64,000 nt of DNA from Streptomyces sp. D2-8 (GCF_023184515.1 NZ_JAAHBP010000023.1:106679-170678), one strand, 5' to 3'; positions 1 through 9,462 are shown, numbered from the stretch's first letter. Translations and numbers: made by a program. Notes: generated from the sequence alone by a model not told the origin.

Positions 1-2184
1 GACCTCGAATCCTCCCTCGACGGCGGGCTCTCCTACCCCTCGGCGGGCCGCGCCCGGCTCACCGCTTCCGGGGACGGGCGGGTCGACGTCCTGTGGTGGG
101 CCTACCCCCTGGTGGGCCCCGGGCCCGAGCGGCTGCTCGTGCTGGCCGCCGACGCCGAAGGGCTGCGTGCGGGCGGCGGGGCGTTCGAGCGGATCGCGCC
201 CGGCTTCGCACTGCACACCGACTTCCCCGGGTCCGAGGACCTCGCCCGCCGGCTCCCCGAGATCCTGCCCAGCATGAGCGTCGGCGAGAGCGCCCGGATC
301 GTCGCGCAGATCCTCGAACTCGGCTACCCGATCCTGGAGTTCAGTCAGAACGACCGGGTGCCCGTCACCCCCGACTGGGGCGTGGCCCGGCGAGCCGAAC
401 GCACGGCGCGCCGCGAACGGGCCGCGCGGGCCCTGGCCGCCGGCGAACCCGTTCCGGAGGACCTGCGGGACGAGGGCGAGGACCTCGAACATGCCGCCGT
501 CCGCGAGCGCCTGGAGTTCCTCAACGAGGTCAGCGGCCGTATCGGCACCTCCCTCGACCTGTCCCGCACGATCATCGAGGTCAGCAGGGCCGTCGTGCCC
601 CGCTTCACCGATGTCGCCGGGACGTACCTGCGTGAACAGGTCGTCGCCGGCGAGGCGTTCGAGGACGGAGTGCCCGACACGACCACGATGTGGCACCGCG
701 TCGCCGTCGAGCACACCGACGAACCGGGCCGCTGGGACGATGTCGTGCCGGTCGGCGAGGCCATGCCGTTCCCGGCGCACACGCCGTTCTTCCAGTGCAT
801 GACGAGCGGCGAACCCGTCCTCGTGCCGCGGATCAGCGAGGAGATGGGGCACGCCATCGCCGCGCAGTTCGAGAAGCGCGACATCCGGCCCCTCATCACC
901 GGCCGCTCGATGCTGGTCGTGCCCCTCAAGGCGCGCAACGTCGTCCTCGGGTTCATGATCCTGCTGCGGCACCCGGAGCGGCCCGTCTTCAACGACATGG
1001 ACCGCGTCACCGGCGCCGAACTCGCCGCCCGCGCGGGCCTCGTGCTCGACAACGCGCGCATGTACACCTTCCAGGAGAACGTCGCCGAGACGCTCCAGGA
1101 CAGCATGCTCCCGCACATCCCGCCCCGCATGGCGGGCTGCGACATCGCCACCCGCTATCTGCCGGGCACGCTGCTCGGGCGGGTCGGCGGCGACTGGTTC
1201 GACGCGGTGAAACTGCACGGCGGGCGCACGGCGTTCGTCGTCGGCGACGTCATGGGCCACGGCCTGAACTCGGCTGCGATGATGGGCCAGTTGCGCACGG
1301 CCGTGCAGACCATGGCCGGGCTCGACCTGCCGCCCGCCGAGCTGCTGCGCAACCTCGACGACCTCGCCCAGCGCCTCGGCGACGGCTACCTCGCGACCTG
1401 CCTCTACGCCGTCTACGACCCGATCGCGAGCGAGCTCCACCTCGCCAACGCCGGTCACATCCCGCCGGTCCTGGTCCGTGCCGACGACGGCCGCAGCGAA
1501 CTGCTGGACCTGCCCACGGGCGCGCCCATCGGCGTCGGGGGAGTGCCCTTCGAGGCGGTGCGTGTGCGCGTGGAGTCCGGCGACCGGCTGGTGATGTGCA
1601 CCGACGGGCTCGTCGAGGTGCGCGGCGAGGACATCGGGGCCGGGCTCGCCACGCTCTGCGAGTCGGCCGCGCACCCGGCCGCGTCCATGGACGACGCCTG
1701 CGACACCATCATCCGCGCCCTGGCTGTGACATTCTCAAAAGCGGGCCGCGGCGGCCGTAAGGACGACGTGGCGCTGCTGATGGCGCGGCTGGGCGGCATC
1801 GAGCCGGACGACGTGGCCGAATGGCGCCTCGCCCTCGACCCGGCCGAGGTGGGCCGGGCCCGCGCGGTGGTCCGCGAGCAACTGCACGACTGGGGCCTGG
1901 CGAACCTCGTCGCGCCCGCCGAGCTGCTGGCCGGCGAACTCGTCACCAACGCCGTACGGCACTCCCACGCCCGGCCCGTCCAACTGCGCCTGGTCCGCGG
2001 CGACACCCTGCTGTGCGAGGTGGACGACGACGACCACGAGCTGCCGACGCTGCTCAACGCGGGCCCGCTCGACGAGACCGGACGCGGCCTGCGTGTCGTC
2101 AGCACGCTGTCGCGCGAGTGGGGGAGCAGCCGGACCAAGGCCGGCAAGACGGTCTGGTTCGAGCTGACGCTGCCGCGCCGCTGA
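1..2184 (+). CDS. SpoIIE-family PP2C phosphatase with GAF and HATPase domains (5' end outside window)
   Basis: The frame is open from base 1, so the N-terminus lies left of the window; about 727 residues are visible. In order: an N-terminal sensory segment, a GAF-like domain starting near EFLNEVSGRIGTSLDL, a PP2C/SpoIIE phosphatase domain, and a C-terminal anti-sigma-type HATPase. Phosphatase metal-binding motifs GGDWFD, GDVMGHG, CTDGLVEV and GRKDDVALL are present. The kinase domain keeps the N-box ELVTNAVRH and the glycine motif GRGL. Such proteins dephosphorylate anti-anti-sigma factors and may phosphorylate them through the ATPase, so this is probably a cytoplasmic switch in a partner-switching pathway. 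The partner is not in this window, although a SigB-type sigma factor lies at 37.4 kb. Confidence 0.9.
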   Translation, partial: DLESSLDGGLSYPSAGRARLTASGDGRVDVLWWAYPLVGPGPERLLVLAADAEGLRAGGGAFERIAPGFALHTDFPGSEDLARRLPEILPSMSVGESARIVAQILELGYPILEFSQNDRVPVTPDWGVARRAERTARRERAARALAAGEPVPEDLRDEGEDLEHAAVRERLEFLNEVSGRIGTSLDLSRTIIEVSRAVVPRFTDVAGTYLREQVVAGEAFEDGVPDTTTMWHRVAVEHTDEPGRWDDVVPVGEAMPFPAHTPFFQCMTSGEPVLVPRISEEMGHAIAAQFEKRDIRPLITGRSMLVVPLKARNVVLGFMILLRHPERPVFNDMDRVTGAELAARAGLVLDNARMYTFQENVAETLQDSMLPHIPPRMAGCDIATRYLPGTLLGRVGGDWFDAVKLHGGRTAFVVGDVMGHGLNSAAMMGQLRTAVQTMAGLDLPPAELLRNLDDLAQRLGDGYLATCLYAVYDPIASELHLANAGHIPPVLVRADDGRSELLDLPTGAPIGVGGVPFEAVRVRVESGDRLVMCTDGLVEVRGEDIGAGLATLCESAAHPAASMDDACDTIIRALAVTFSKAGRGGRKDDVALLMARLGGIEPDDVAEWRLALDPAEVGRARAVVREQLHDWGLANLVAPAELLAGELVTNAVRHSHARPVQLRLVRGDTLLCEVDDDDHELPTLLNAGPLDETGRGLRVVSTLSREWGSSRTKAGKTVWFELTLPRR

Positions 2185-2307
2185 GCACCTCCGGGGCGAA
2201 CGCGGCGTGAAGGTACGTCCCCGCGTTCTTGTGGCCGCGACCGGAGCGCGATACACCGTACTCGCCCGTCGTATGGCGGGATTCGTTCGCACCCTGGGGA
2301 GTGGGCC

Positions 2308-3033
2308 ATGAGCGTGACGAGTCGGTACCGGGAGGCCTGGGAAGGGTTCTGGCGCGAGGCGTCCGGTGAATCCGGGGCGGTGTTCTGGGACGCGGAACCG
2401 GTCCTGACCGTGGGCCCGCATCTCGCCCTGTTCGAACCGTATCTGGCCGACCCCGCACTGCCGCTGGTGGACCTGGGCTGCGGCAACGGTACCCAGACCC
2501 GCTACCTCGCCGACCGTTTCCCGCGGGTGCTGGGCGTCGACCTGTCCGCCGCCGCCCTCGATCACGCCCGGCGCGGCGACCCGGCGGGGCAGGCCGCCTA
2601 CCGGCAGGTGGACGCCGCCGAGAAGGACGAGACCCAGGCCCTGCACGCGGAGCTCGGCGACACCAACGTCTACATGCGGGGCGTCCTGCACCAGTGCGAG
2701 CCGGACGACCGGCAGGCCCTGGTCGACGGGATCGCCACGCTGGTCGGCGACCGCGGCCGCGCCTGCCTGGTGGAGCTCTCGGGCGCCGCCAAGCCGGTCC
2801 TGAGGGGCCTCGCGGGCGGCCCGGACGGTCCGCCGCCCAAGCTCACGCCGGTGTTCCGGCACGGCCTCGCGCCCGGCGAGGTCTCGGACGAGGCCGTGCC
2901 CGAGTATCTGCGCTCGGCCGGGCTCACCGTCCTGGCGAGCGGTCACCTGCCCCTGAGGAGCGCGGAGTACCGGCCGGACGGCACACGCATCGAGCTGCCC
3001 TCCACCTGGCTGGTGGCGGGGCGTACGGCCTGA
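2308..3033 (+). CDS. Class I SAM-dependent methyltransferase
   Basis: A 241-residue protein with the SAM-binding motif VDLGCGNGTQ at about residues 54-63 and an acidic loop GVDLS about 20 residues later, typical of the Rossmann-fold methyltransferases (Methyltransf_25/11 type). The ATG follows GGGGAGTGGGCC. It stands alone: the next gene begins more than 100 bases downstream. The methyl acceptor cannot be told from the sequence. Confidence 0.8.
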   Translation: MSVTSRYREAWEGFWREASGESGAVFWDAEPVLTVGPHLALFEPYLADPALPLVDLGCGNGTQTRYLADRFPRVLGVDLSAAALDHARRGDPAGQAAYRQVDAAEKDETQALHAELGDTNVYMRGVLHQCEPDDRQALVDGIATLVGDRGRACLVELSGAAKPVLRGLAGGPDGPPPKLTPVFRHGLAPGEVSDEAVPEYLRSAGLTVLASGHLPLRSAEYRPDGTRIELPSTWLVAGRTA

Positions 3034-3149
3034 GGGGGGCCATCAGGGGACCGGACCCGGGGGACGTGCTCTGGCGGCGAACAGATTTGTCGGTGTACGG
3101 TCACCCTGCCCCGGTCCGTGCACCTGCCTCGCCCCCGCGGAGGACGGCC

Positions 3150-4247
3150 ATGCCGATGCCCTGGTTACGGATGCTGGTCGCGTCGGCGGTGTCGACGGTG
3201 CTGGTCGGGACCTCCGCCGTCACGGACGCCGCCGCACCGTACCCTCGCGCGCTACGGGACAGTGTGCACACCGCAGGGCGGGTGCAGGACGCCGGCGACG
3301 TGCTCCGGTACAGCTGGCCCGGCGTCTACTTCGAGGGCCGGATCCGGGGCACCGGCGTGGGCGTCGTACTCGACGATCCGGCCGCCGACTACGACGTCCA
3401 GGTCGACGGAGCCACCGTCGCGACCCTCGTCACTCCCGGGAAAGCCACGCACTGGGTCAGGGGCCTGCGCGACGGCGTGCACAGCGTCCGGCTCGTCAAG
3501 CGCAACGACACCCCGTGGAGCACCAGCTCCTTCGGCGGCTTCGTCGCCGCACCCGGCGGTGCCGTCCTGGCCCGGCCGGCCGCACGCAGCCGCCAGATCG
3601 AGTTCATCGGCGACTCCCTCACGGCCGGCTACGGAAACCTCTCCACCTCCCGCGACTGCGACGGTGGGCAGCTGGGCCGCACCACCAACGCCGACGTGAG
3701 CTACGGCGCCCTCACCGCCCGGGGGCTGCGCGCCGACTACCAGGTCAACGCCTATTCGGGCCAGGGCATGGTGCGCAACTACAACGGAGGCTCCCCGGAG
3801 GTGAACTACCGCAGCTTCTACGACCGTGCGCTGCTGAACGTGCCGGGCGACGTCTGGCGGAACCCGGGCACCTGGCGGCCGCAGCTCGTGGTGATCCACC
3901 TCGGCACGAACGACTTCTCGACCCCGATCAACCCGGGCGAGCCATGGACGGACGAGAGCCTCGCCGCCGCCTACCGCGGCGCCTACAGCGGCTTCCTCGA
4001 CAAGCTGCGGGGGCGCTACGGGCCCGCGGCCACCATCCTGGCCGTGGGCACGGGCCCCTTCGCCGGCCATGTCGAACACGTCGTGCGGGAGCGCACCGGC
4101 GCGGGCGACCGACGGGTGCGCTACTGGCCCCTCGACACCACCGGCCTGGACCACACCGGCTGCCACTGGCACTACTCGGCCCGTGACCACCGCCTGCTGG
4201 CCGACCGTCTCACCGCGTTCCTCGCCGACCTGCCGATCCGTTGGTGA
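3150..4247 (+). CDS. Secreted SGNH/GDSL hydrolase, CE2-like acetyl-esterase
   Basis: The 365-residue product starts at an ATG preceded by a GGAGGACGGCC site; the open frame extends upstream, but only this start gives a signal peptide (hydrophobic residues about 6-28 ending in TDAAAP). An N-terminal beta-rich region (about 35-140) is followed by the SGNH domain with the nucleophile block FIGDSLTAGYG (Ser156), HLGTNDF (block III) and a C-terminal GCHWHYS motif with the catalytic His. This two-domain order is that of carbohydrate esterase family 2, which removes acetyl groups from polysaccharides outside the cell. Relatives I know usually carry GCDWHPS; here the Asp is His, which would leave a Ser-His dyad. 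Confidence 0.85.
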   Translation: MPMPWLRMLVASAVSTVLVGTSAVTDAAAPYPRALRDSVHTAGRVQDAGDVLRYSWPGVYFEGRIRGTGVGVVLDDPAADYDVQVDGATVATLVTPGKATHWVRGLRDGVHSVRLVKRNDTPWSTSSFGGFVAAPGGAVLARPAARSRQIEFIGDSLTAGYGNLSTSRDCDGGQLGRTTNADVSYGALTARGLRADYQVNAYSGQGMVRNYNGGSPEVNYRSFYDRALLNVPGDVWRNPGTWRPQLVVIHLGTNDFSTPINPGEPWTDESLAAAYRGAYSGFLDKLRGRYGPAATILAVGTGPFAGHVEHVVRERTGAGDRRVRYWPLDTTGLDHTGCHWHYSARDHRLLADRLTAFLADLPIRW

Positions 4248-4321
4248 CCACCTCGTAGCCGGTTCAGCCCGCAGCGCGTAACGTGACGAACCATGAAGAT
4301 CTCCGCCCTGGACGGCTCGTC

Positions 4322-5155
4322 ATGAGAATCCTCGTCAGCGCCGACATGGAGGGCGCCACCGGCGTCACCTGGCCCGACGACGTGATGCCGGGCGCGTCCC
4401 AGTGGGAGCGCTGCCGCTCACTGTTCACCTCCGATGTCAACGCCGCCGTACTAGGCTTCCACGACGGCGGCGCCGACGAGGTGATCATCAACGAGGCGCA
4501 CTCCACGATGCGCAACCTGCTGCTGGAGCAGCTCGACGACCGCGCCCAGATGCTCACCGGCCGGCACAAGGAACTGTCCATGGTGGAGGGCGTGCAGCAC
4601 GGCGACGTCGACGGCATCGCGTTCGTCGGCTACCACGCGGGCGCCGGCATGGAGGGCGTCCTCGCCCACACCTACCTCGCCAACTCGATCACGGGCGTGT
4701 GGCTGAACGACGTACGGGCCAGCGAGGGGCTGCTCAACGCGCATGTCGTCGCCGAGTTCGGGGTGCCGGTCGTGCTGGTCACCGGGGACGACGTGGCGTG
4801 CGAGGACGCGCTCGGGTACGCGCCCGAGGCGCTGAAGGTCGCGGTGAAGGACCACGTGTCGCGCTACGCGGCGGTGTGCCGCACGCCCGCCCGGACCGGG
4901 GCCGACATCCGGGCGGCGGCCAAGGAGGCCGCCGCGCTGGCGGTACGTCACGAACCCGTGCACGGCGGCCCGTTCACCGTGGCCGTGGAGTTCGACGCCG
5001 AGCACCTGGCGATGGCCGCCACCGTCGTCCCGGGCGTGGAACGGATCGGGGAGCGGAAGGTGGCGTACACGAGCGAGACCATGTACGAGGGCATCCGCGC
5101 CTTCAAGGCGGTCACCACGATCGTCTCGGCCGCGGTGGAGGAGCAGTATGGCTGA
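4322..5155 (+). CDS. D-aminopeptidase, DppA family (M55)
   Basis: The 277-residue product has the M55 signature at its N-terminus, SADMEGATGV, with metal-binding Asp and Glu, then GGADEVIINEAHS and the conserved GYHAGAG histidine motif. M55 enzymes are zinc-dependent, ring-forming aminopeptidases that cut D-amino-acid dipeptides such as D-Ala-D-Ala. I chose the ATG at 4322 because the family starts directly with MRILVSADMEG; a GTG at 4283 would add 13 residues. It is the first gene of a four-gene coupled run and overlaps the next gene by 8 bases, so a cytoplasmic role in peptide breakdown is likely. Confidence 0.87.
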   Translation: MRILVSADMEGATGVTWPDDVMPGASQWERCRSLFTSDVNAAVLGFHDGGADEVIINEAHSTMRNLLLEQLDDRAQMLTGRHKELSMVEGVQHGDVDGIAFVGYHAGAGMEGVLAHTYLANSITGVWLNDVRASEGLLNAHVVAEFGVPVVLVTGDDVACEDALGYAPEALKVAVKDHVSRYAAVCRTPARTGADIRAAAKEAAALAVRHEPVHGGPFTVAVEFDAEHLAMAATVVPGVERIGERKVAYTSETMYEGIRAFKAVTTIVSAAVEEQYG

Positions 5156-6461
5156 TCAGGTGGACGGGACCGCGCTGGACGAGGTCGTGACGTTCACGTC
5201 CGACCTCATCCGGATCGACACCACCAACCGGGGCGGCGGCGACTGCCAGGAGCGGCCCGCCGCCGAGTACGCCGCCGCCCGGCTCGCCGGCGCCGGGATC
5301 GAGCCCACCCTGCTGGAGCGCGCCAAGGGGCGGACCAACGTCGTCGCCCGTATCGAGGGCACCGACCCGTCGGCCGGCGCGCTGCTGCTCCACGGCCATC
5401 TGGACGTCGTGCCCGCCGCGGCCGCCGACTGGAGCGTGCACCCGTTCTCCGGGGAGATCCGCGACGGGGTCGTCTGGGGACGCGGCGCCGTCGACATGAA
5501 GAACATGGACGCGATGATCCTGGCCGTCGTGCACGGCTGGGCACGGCAGGGCGTCCGGCCCCGCCGGGACATCGTCATCGCGTTCACCGCGGACGAGGAG
5601 GACAGCGCCGAGGACGGAGCCGGATTCCTCGCCGACCAGCACCCCGCACTCTTCGAGGGCTGCACCGAAGGCATCAGCGAGTCGGGCGCCTTCACCTTCC
5701 ACGACGGCGACGGGCGGCAGATCTACCCGATCGCGGCCGGGGAGCGCGGCACCGCCTGGCTGAAGCTCACCGCCCGCGGACGCGCCGGACACGGCTCCAA
5801 GGTCAACCGGGACAACGCGGTGACCCGCCTCGCGGGCGCGATCGCGCGGATCGGCGCGCACGAGTGGCCCCTGCGGCTGACCCCGACCGTACGGGCCGCA
5901 CTCACCGAACTCGCCGCGCTCTACGGCATCGAGACCGACCTCACCGACGTGGACGCACTGCTGGAGAAGCTCGGCCCTGCCGCCCGGCTCGTCGAGCCGA
6001 CCCTGCGCAACAGCGCCAACCCGACCATGCTGGACGCCGGTTACAAGATCAACGTCATTCCCGGTGAGGCCGTGGCGCACGTGGACGGCCGGTACATGCC
6101 CGGCGGCGAGGAGGAGTTCCGCAGCACCCTCGACCGGCTCACCGGGCCGGACGTGGACTGGGAGTTCCACCACCGCGAGGTCGCCCTGGAGTCGCCGGTG
6201 GACTCGGTGACGTTCGCGGGGATGCGGGCCGCCATCGAGGAGTTCGCGCCCGAGGGGAGCGTGGTGCCGTTCTGCATGTCCGGTGGCACCGACGCCAAGC
6301 AGTTCTCCCGCCTCGGCATCACCGGCTACGGCTTCACGCCGCTGAAGCTGCCGGACGGCTACGACTACGCGGCCATGTTCCACGGCGTCGACGAGCGGGT
6401 ACCGGTCGAGGCGCTGCACTTCGGCGTCCGCGTGCTCGACCGGTTCCTGCGCACGGCCTAG
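5148..6461 (+). CDS. M20-family metallo-hydrolase (peptidase/deacylase)
   Basis: The 437-residue protein has all zinc-ligand motifs of the M20/M25/M40 family: LLLHGHLDVVP (His84, Asp86), WGRGAVDMKNM (Asp117) and AFTADEEDS (Glu150, Glu151), plus an inserted dimerisation domain around residues 200-330 and a C-terminal GGTDA motif. Members hydrolyse dipeptides, tripeptides or N-acyl amino acids; the precise substrate is not visible. The ATG overlaps the stop of the M55 gene and the next start follows four bases after the stop, so the four peptidase genes are probably co-translated. Confidence 0.88.
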   Translation: MADQVDGTALDEVVTFTSDLIRIDTTNRGGGDCQERPAAEYAAARLAGAGIEPTLLERAKGRTNVVARIEGTDPSAGALLLHGHLDVVPAAAADWSVHPFSGEIRDGVVWGRGAVDMKNMDAMILAVVHGWARQGVRPRRDIVIAFTADEEDSAEDGAGFLADQHPALFEGCTEGISESGAFTFHDGDGRQIYPIAAGERGTAWLKLTARGRAGHGSKVNRDNAVTRLAGAIARIGAHEWPLRLTPTVRAALTELAALYGIETDLTDVDALLEKLGPAARLVEPTLRNSANPTMLDAGYKINVIPGEAVAHVDGRYMPGGEEEFRSTLDRLTGPDVDWEFHHREVALESPVDSVTFAGMRAAIEEFAPEGSVVPFCMSGGTDAKQFSRLGITGYGFTPLKLPDGYDYAAMFHGVDERVPVEALHFGVRVLDRFLRTA

Positions 6462-6465
6462 GAGA

Positions 6466-8430
6466 GTGGGGGAGACGGTGCGGACGCTGGCCTACGGGGC
6501 GTGGCCCTCGCCCATCGACGCGGCCCTGACCGCCGCGCACGACGGGCACCCGGAGTACGTGGGCTTCGTCGGCGACGAGGTGTGGTGGACCGAGCCGCGC
6601 CCCGCCGAGGGCGGCCGGCGCACCCTCGTGCGGCGGCACGCCGACGGCCGGGAGGAGTCGCTGCTGCCCGCGCCGTGGAACGTGCGCAGCCGGGTCATCG
6701 AGTACGGCGGGCACCCGTGGGCCGCCCTCGCGGGCGACGAGGGACCGCTGGTGGTGTTCGTGAACTTCGCCGACCAGCGGCTGTACCGCTGCGCGCCGGG
6801 CGGCGAACCCCAGCCGCTCACCCCCGTGTCCCCCGTAGGCGCCGGCCTGCGCTGGGCCGAGCCGCTGCCGCTGCCCGAACGGGGGGAAGTGTGGTGCGTG
6901 CTGGAGGAGTTCACCGGCGACGGACCCACCGACGTGCGCCGCGTCCTGGCCGCCGTCCCGCTGGACGGATCCGCGGCCCGCGACCGGGACGCCGTACGCG
7001 AACTCACCGACGGGCGGCACCGGTTCGTGACCGGGCCGAAGCTCTCGCCCGACGGGCGGCGGGCCGCCTGGCTCGCCTGGGACCATCCGCGCATGCCGTG
7101 GGACGGCACCGAACTGCTCCTCGCCGATATCACCCCCGACGGCACCCTGCGCGGCGTCCGGGCCGTGGCCGGCGGGCCCGGCGAGTCGATCGCCCAGGCC
7201 GACTGGACCCACGACGGCCGCCTGCTGCACGCGAGCGACCGCACCGGTTGGTGGAACCTCTACCTCGACGGAGAGCCGCTGTGCCCGCGCGAGGAGGAGT
7301 TCGGCGGAGCGCTGTGGAAGCTGGGATCGCGATGGTTCACGCCGCTGGACAGCGGTCTGATCGCCGTCGTGCACGGCCGGGGTGCCACCGCCCTCGGCGT
7401 CCTGGACCCCGAGACCGGCGAGGTCGTGGACGCGGCCGGACCCTGGACCGAGTTCGCCCCCACCCTCGCCGCCCACGGCGAACGGGTCGTCGCCGTCGGG
7501 GCCAGCCCGCGCAGCGCCTACGAGGTCGTCGAGCTGGACACCCGCACCGGCCGGGCCCGTGTCGTCGGTGCCGAGCACGACGACGCCGTGGACCCCGCGT
7601 ACTACCCCGAGCCGCAGATCCGCACCTTCACCGGCCCCGACGGACGTGACATCCACGCCCACCTCTACCCGCCGCACCACCCCGGCTGCGTCGCGCCCGG
7701 CGACGAACTGCCGCCCTACGTCCTCTGGGCGCACGGCGGACCCACCGGCCGCGCGCCGCTCGTGCTCGACCTGGAGATCGCCTACTTCACCTCGCGCGGC
7801 ATCGGCGTCGCCGAGGTCAACTACGGCGGCTCCACCGGATACGGCCGTCCCTACCGCGAGCGGCTGCGCGAGCAGTGGGGCGTGGTGGACGTCGAGGACT
7901 GCGCCGCCGTCGCCCTGGCCCTCGCCGACGAGGGCACCGCCGACCGCGGCCGGCTCGCCGTCCGGGGCGGCAGCGCGGGCGGCTGGACCGCCGCCGCCTC
8001 GCTCACCACCACCGACGTCTACGCCTGCGGCACCATCAAGTACCCGATCCTGGACCTGACCGGCTGGGGCACGGGGGAGACCCATGACTTCGAGTCGCGG
8101 TACCTGGACGGCCTGATCGGGCCGCTCGCCGAGGTGCCCGCCCGGTACGCGGAGCGCTCGCCCGCCGCCCACGCCGACCGCCTCGCCGTGCCGTTCCTGC
8201 TGCTCCAGGGCCTGGACGACGTGATCTGTCCGCCCGTCCAGTGCGAGCGGTTCCTGGCCCGGCTGGAGGGCCGGAAGGTGCCGCACGCGTATCTCGCCTT
8301 CGAGGGGGAGGGGCACGGGTTCCGCAGGGCGGAGACCATGGTGCGCGCCCTGGAGGCCGAACTTTCCCTCTACGCCCAGGTGTTCCGACTGAACCCGCCC
8401 GGCATCCCCCTTCTGGAGCTCGCCAAGTGA
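6466..8430 (+). CDS. S9-family (prolyl oligopeptidase-type) serine peptidase
   Basis: A 654-residue protein with an N-terminal beta-propeller-like region (about 1-390) and a C-terminal alpha/beta-hydrolase domain. The catalytic triad can be read as Ser503 in GGSAGGW, Asp584 or 585 in GLDDVICP and His617 in GEGHGF. No signal peptide is seen, so it is probably cytoplasmic and trims oligopeptides. The GTG start follows the M20 stop by four bases, with GGAGAGTGGGG-like purines before it. Its stop overlaps the LD-carboxypeptidase start (GTGA). Confidence 0.87.
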   Translation: MGETVRTLAYGAWPSPIDAALTAAHDGHPEYVGFVGDEVWWTEPRPAEGGRRTLVRRHADGREESLLPAPWNVRSRVIEYGGHPWAALAGDEGPLVVFVNFADQRLYRCAPGGEPQPLTPVSPVGAGLRWAEPLPLPERGEVWCVLEEFTGDGPTDVRRVLAAVPLDGSAARDRDAVRELTDGRHRFVTGPKLSPDGRRAAWLAWDHPRMPWDGTELLLADITPDGTLRGVRAVAGGPGESIAQADWTHDGRLLHASDRTGWWNLYLDGEPLCPREEEFGGALWKLGSRWFTPLDSGLIAVVHGRGATALGVLDPETGEVVDAAGPWTEFAPTLAAHGERVVAVGASPRSAYEVVELDTRTGRARVVGAEHDDAVDPAYYPEPQIRTFTGPDGRDIHAHLYPPHHPGCVAPGDELPPYVLWAHGGPTGRAPLVLDLEIAYFTSRGIGVAEVNYGGSTGYGRPYRERLREQWGVVDVEDCAAVALALADEGTADRGRLAVRGGSAGGWTAAASLTTTDVYACGTIKYPILDLTGWGTGETHDFESRYLDGLIGPLAEVPARYAERSPAAHADRLAVPFLLLQGLDDVICPPVQCERFLARLEGRKVPHAYLAFEGEGHGFRRAETMVRALEAELSLYAQVFRLNPPGIPLLELAK

Positions 8431-9359
8431 ACCCGCTGGTACGACCGCCCCGGCTCGCCCCCGGCGCCCGCGTCGCCGTCGTCGCGCCCAGCGGGCCGGT
8501 GCCCGAGGAGCGGCTCCAGGCCGGGCTCGACATCCTGCGCGGCTGGGACCTCGACCCCGTGGTGATGCCCCATGTGCTCGGCCGTCACGGGGAGCTGGAC
8601 TACCTGGCCGGCACGGACGAGCAGCGGGCCGCCGACCTCCAGAACGCCTGGTGCGATCCGTCCGTCGCCGCCGTGCTGTGCGCCCGGGGCGGGTACGGGG
8701 CGCAGCGCATGGTCGACCTGCTCGACTGGGCGGCGATGCGGGCGGCGGGCCCGAAGGTGTTCGCCGGGTTCAGCGACGTCACCGTCCTGCACCAGGCCGT
8801 CGCCACCCGCCTGGGCCTGGTCACCCTGTACGGGCCCGCGGCCGCCGGCGTCGACTTCCTCAAGAACGCCCGGGCCCAGGAGCACCTGCGGGCCACCCTC
8901 TTCGAGCCGGAGTCCGTGCGGACCGTCACGGCCGTGCCCCCGGGCGGCACCGCACTGGTCCCGGGCCGCGCCCGGGGCGTCACCCTGGGCGGCTGCCTGA
9001 GCCTGCTCGCGAGCGACCTCGGCACCCCGCACGCCCACCCCCGGGCGCGGGGCGGGCTGTTGCTGGTGGAGGACGTCGGTGAGAGCCCGTACCGCCTGGA
9101 CCGGTACCTGACCCAACTCCTGCGCACCGGCTGGCTCGACGGGGTCGCCGGGATCGTCCTCGGGTCCTGGGCGGGGTGCGGCCCGTACGGGGAGCTGCGC
9201 GCGGTCCTCACCGACCGGCTCGGTGCTCTGGGCGTCCCGGTGGTGGAGGAGTTCGGGTTCGGGCACGGCGAGGGCGCGCTCACCATGCCCCTCGGGGTCC
9301 GGGCCGAACTGGACGCCGGAGCAGGCACGTTGACGCTGGACGAACCGGCTCTGGGCTGA
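8427..9359 (+). CDS. LD-carboxypeptidase, S66 family (LdcA-like)
   Basis: The 310-residue protein has the S66 fold signatures: CARGGYGAQRMVDLLD, nucleophile Ser116 in GFSDVTVLH, Glu215 in LLLVEDVGES and His280 in FGHGEGALTMPLG. S66 enzymes cut the L-Lys/DAP-D-Ala bond of murein tetrapeptides, allowing recycling of cell-wall peptides; immunity-type relatives (MccF) cleave aminoacyl-nucleotide antibiotics. The GTG start overlaps the S9 stop by 4 bases, which selects this start over the longer open frame beginning at 8241. The M55-M20-S9-S66 order suggests complete breakdown of D-amino-acid-containing peptides. Confidence 0.88.
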   Translation: MNPLVRPPRLAPGARVAVVAPSGPVPEERLQAGLDILRGWDLDPVVMPHVLGRHGELDYLAGTDEQRAADLQNAWCDPSVAAVLCARGGYGAQRMVDLLDWAAMRAAGPKVFAGFSDVTVLHQAVATRLGLVTLYGPAAAGVDFLKNARAQEHLRATLFEPESVRTVTAVPPGGTALVPGRARGVTLGGCLSLLASDLGTPHAHPRARGGLLLVEDVGESPYRLDRYLTQLLRTGWLDGVAGIVLGSWAGCGPYGELRAVLTDRLGALGVPVVEEFGFGHGEGALTMPLGVRAELDAGAGTLTLDEPALG

Positions 9360-9416
9360 GAACCGCCGCTGCTGAAATTCTGTCAAGAAACCCTCGTTTC
9401 GGTGATTGACGGGTAC

Positions 9417-9428
9417 TGACACGTGTCA
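9417..9428. promoter_or_regulatory. Perfect 12-bp palindrome upstream of the CocE-like hydrolase
   Basis: TGACACGTGTCA is a perfect palindrome, 65 bases before the GTG at 9493. It sits just after GGGTAC and beside a second, longer palindrome. It is likely part of an operator; the regulator is unknown. Confidence 0.45.
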
Positions 9429-9438
9429 CACCATGACA

Positions 9439-9462
9439 ACCGGCCAGTACTTACTGGTCGGT
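9439..9462. promoter_or_regulatory. 24-bp inverted repeat, TetR-type operator candidate
   Basis: The core CCAGTA-CT-TACTGG (9444-9457) is perfect, and the flanking ACCG (9439-9442) and CGGT (9459-9462) extend the symmetry with one mismatched pair. Length and symmetry resemble TetR-family operators. It lies 31 bases before the start of the secreted hydrolase, where binding would block transcription. No TetR gene is nearby. Confidence 0.5.

Noticed and set aside
4399..4415. TGGGAGCG inside the M55 gene as a CebR site
   Set aside because: Only a half-site, in coding sequence with no palindromic partner.
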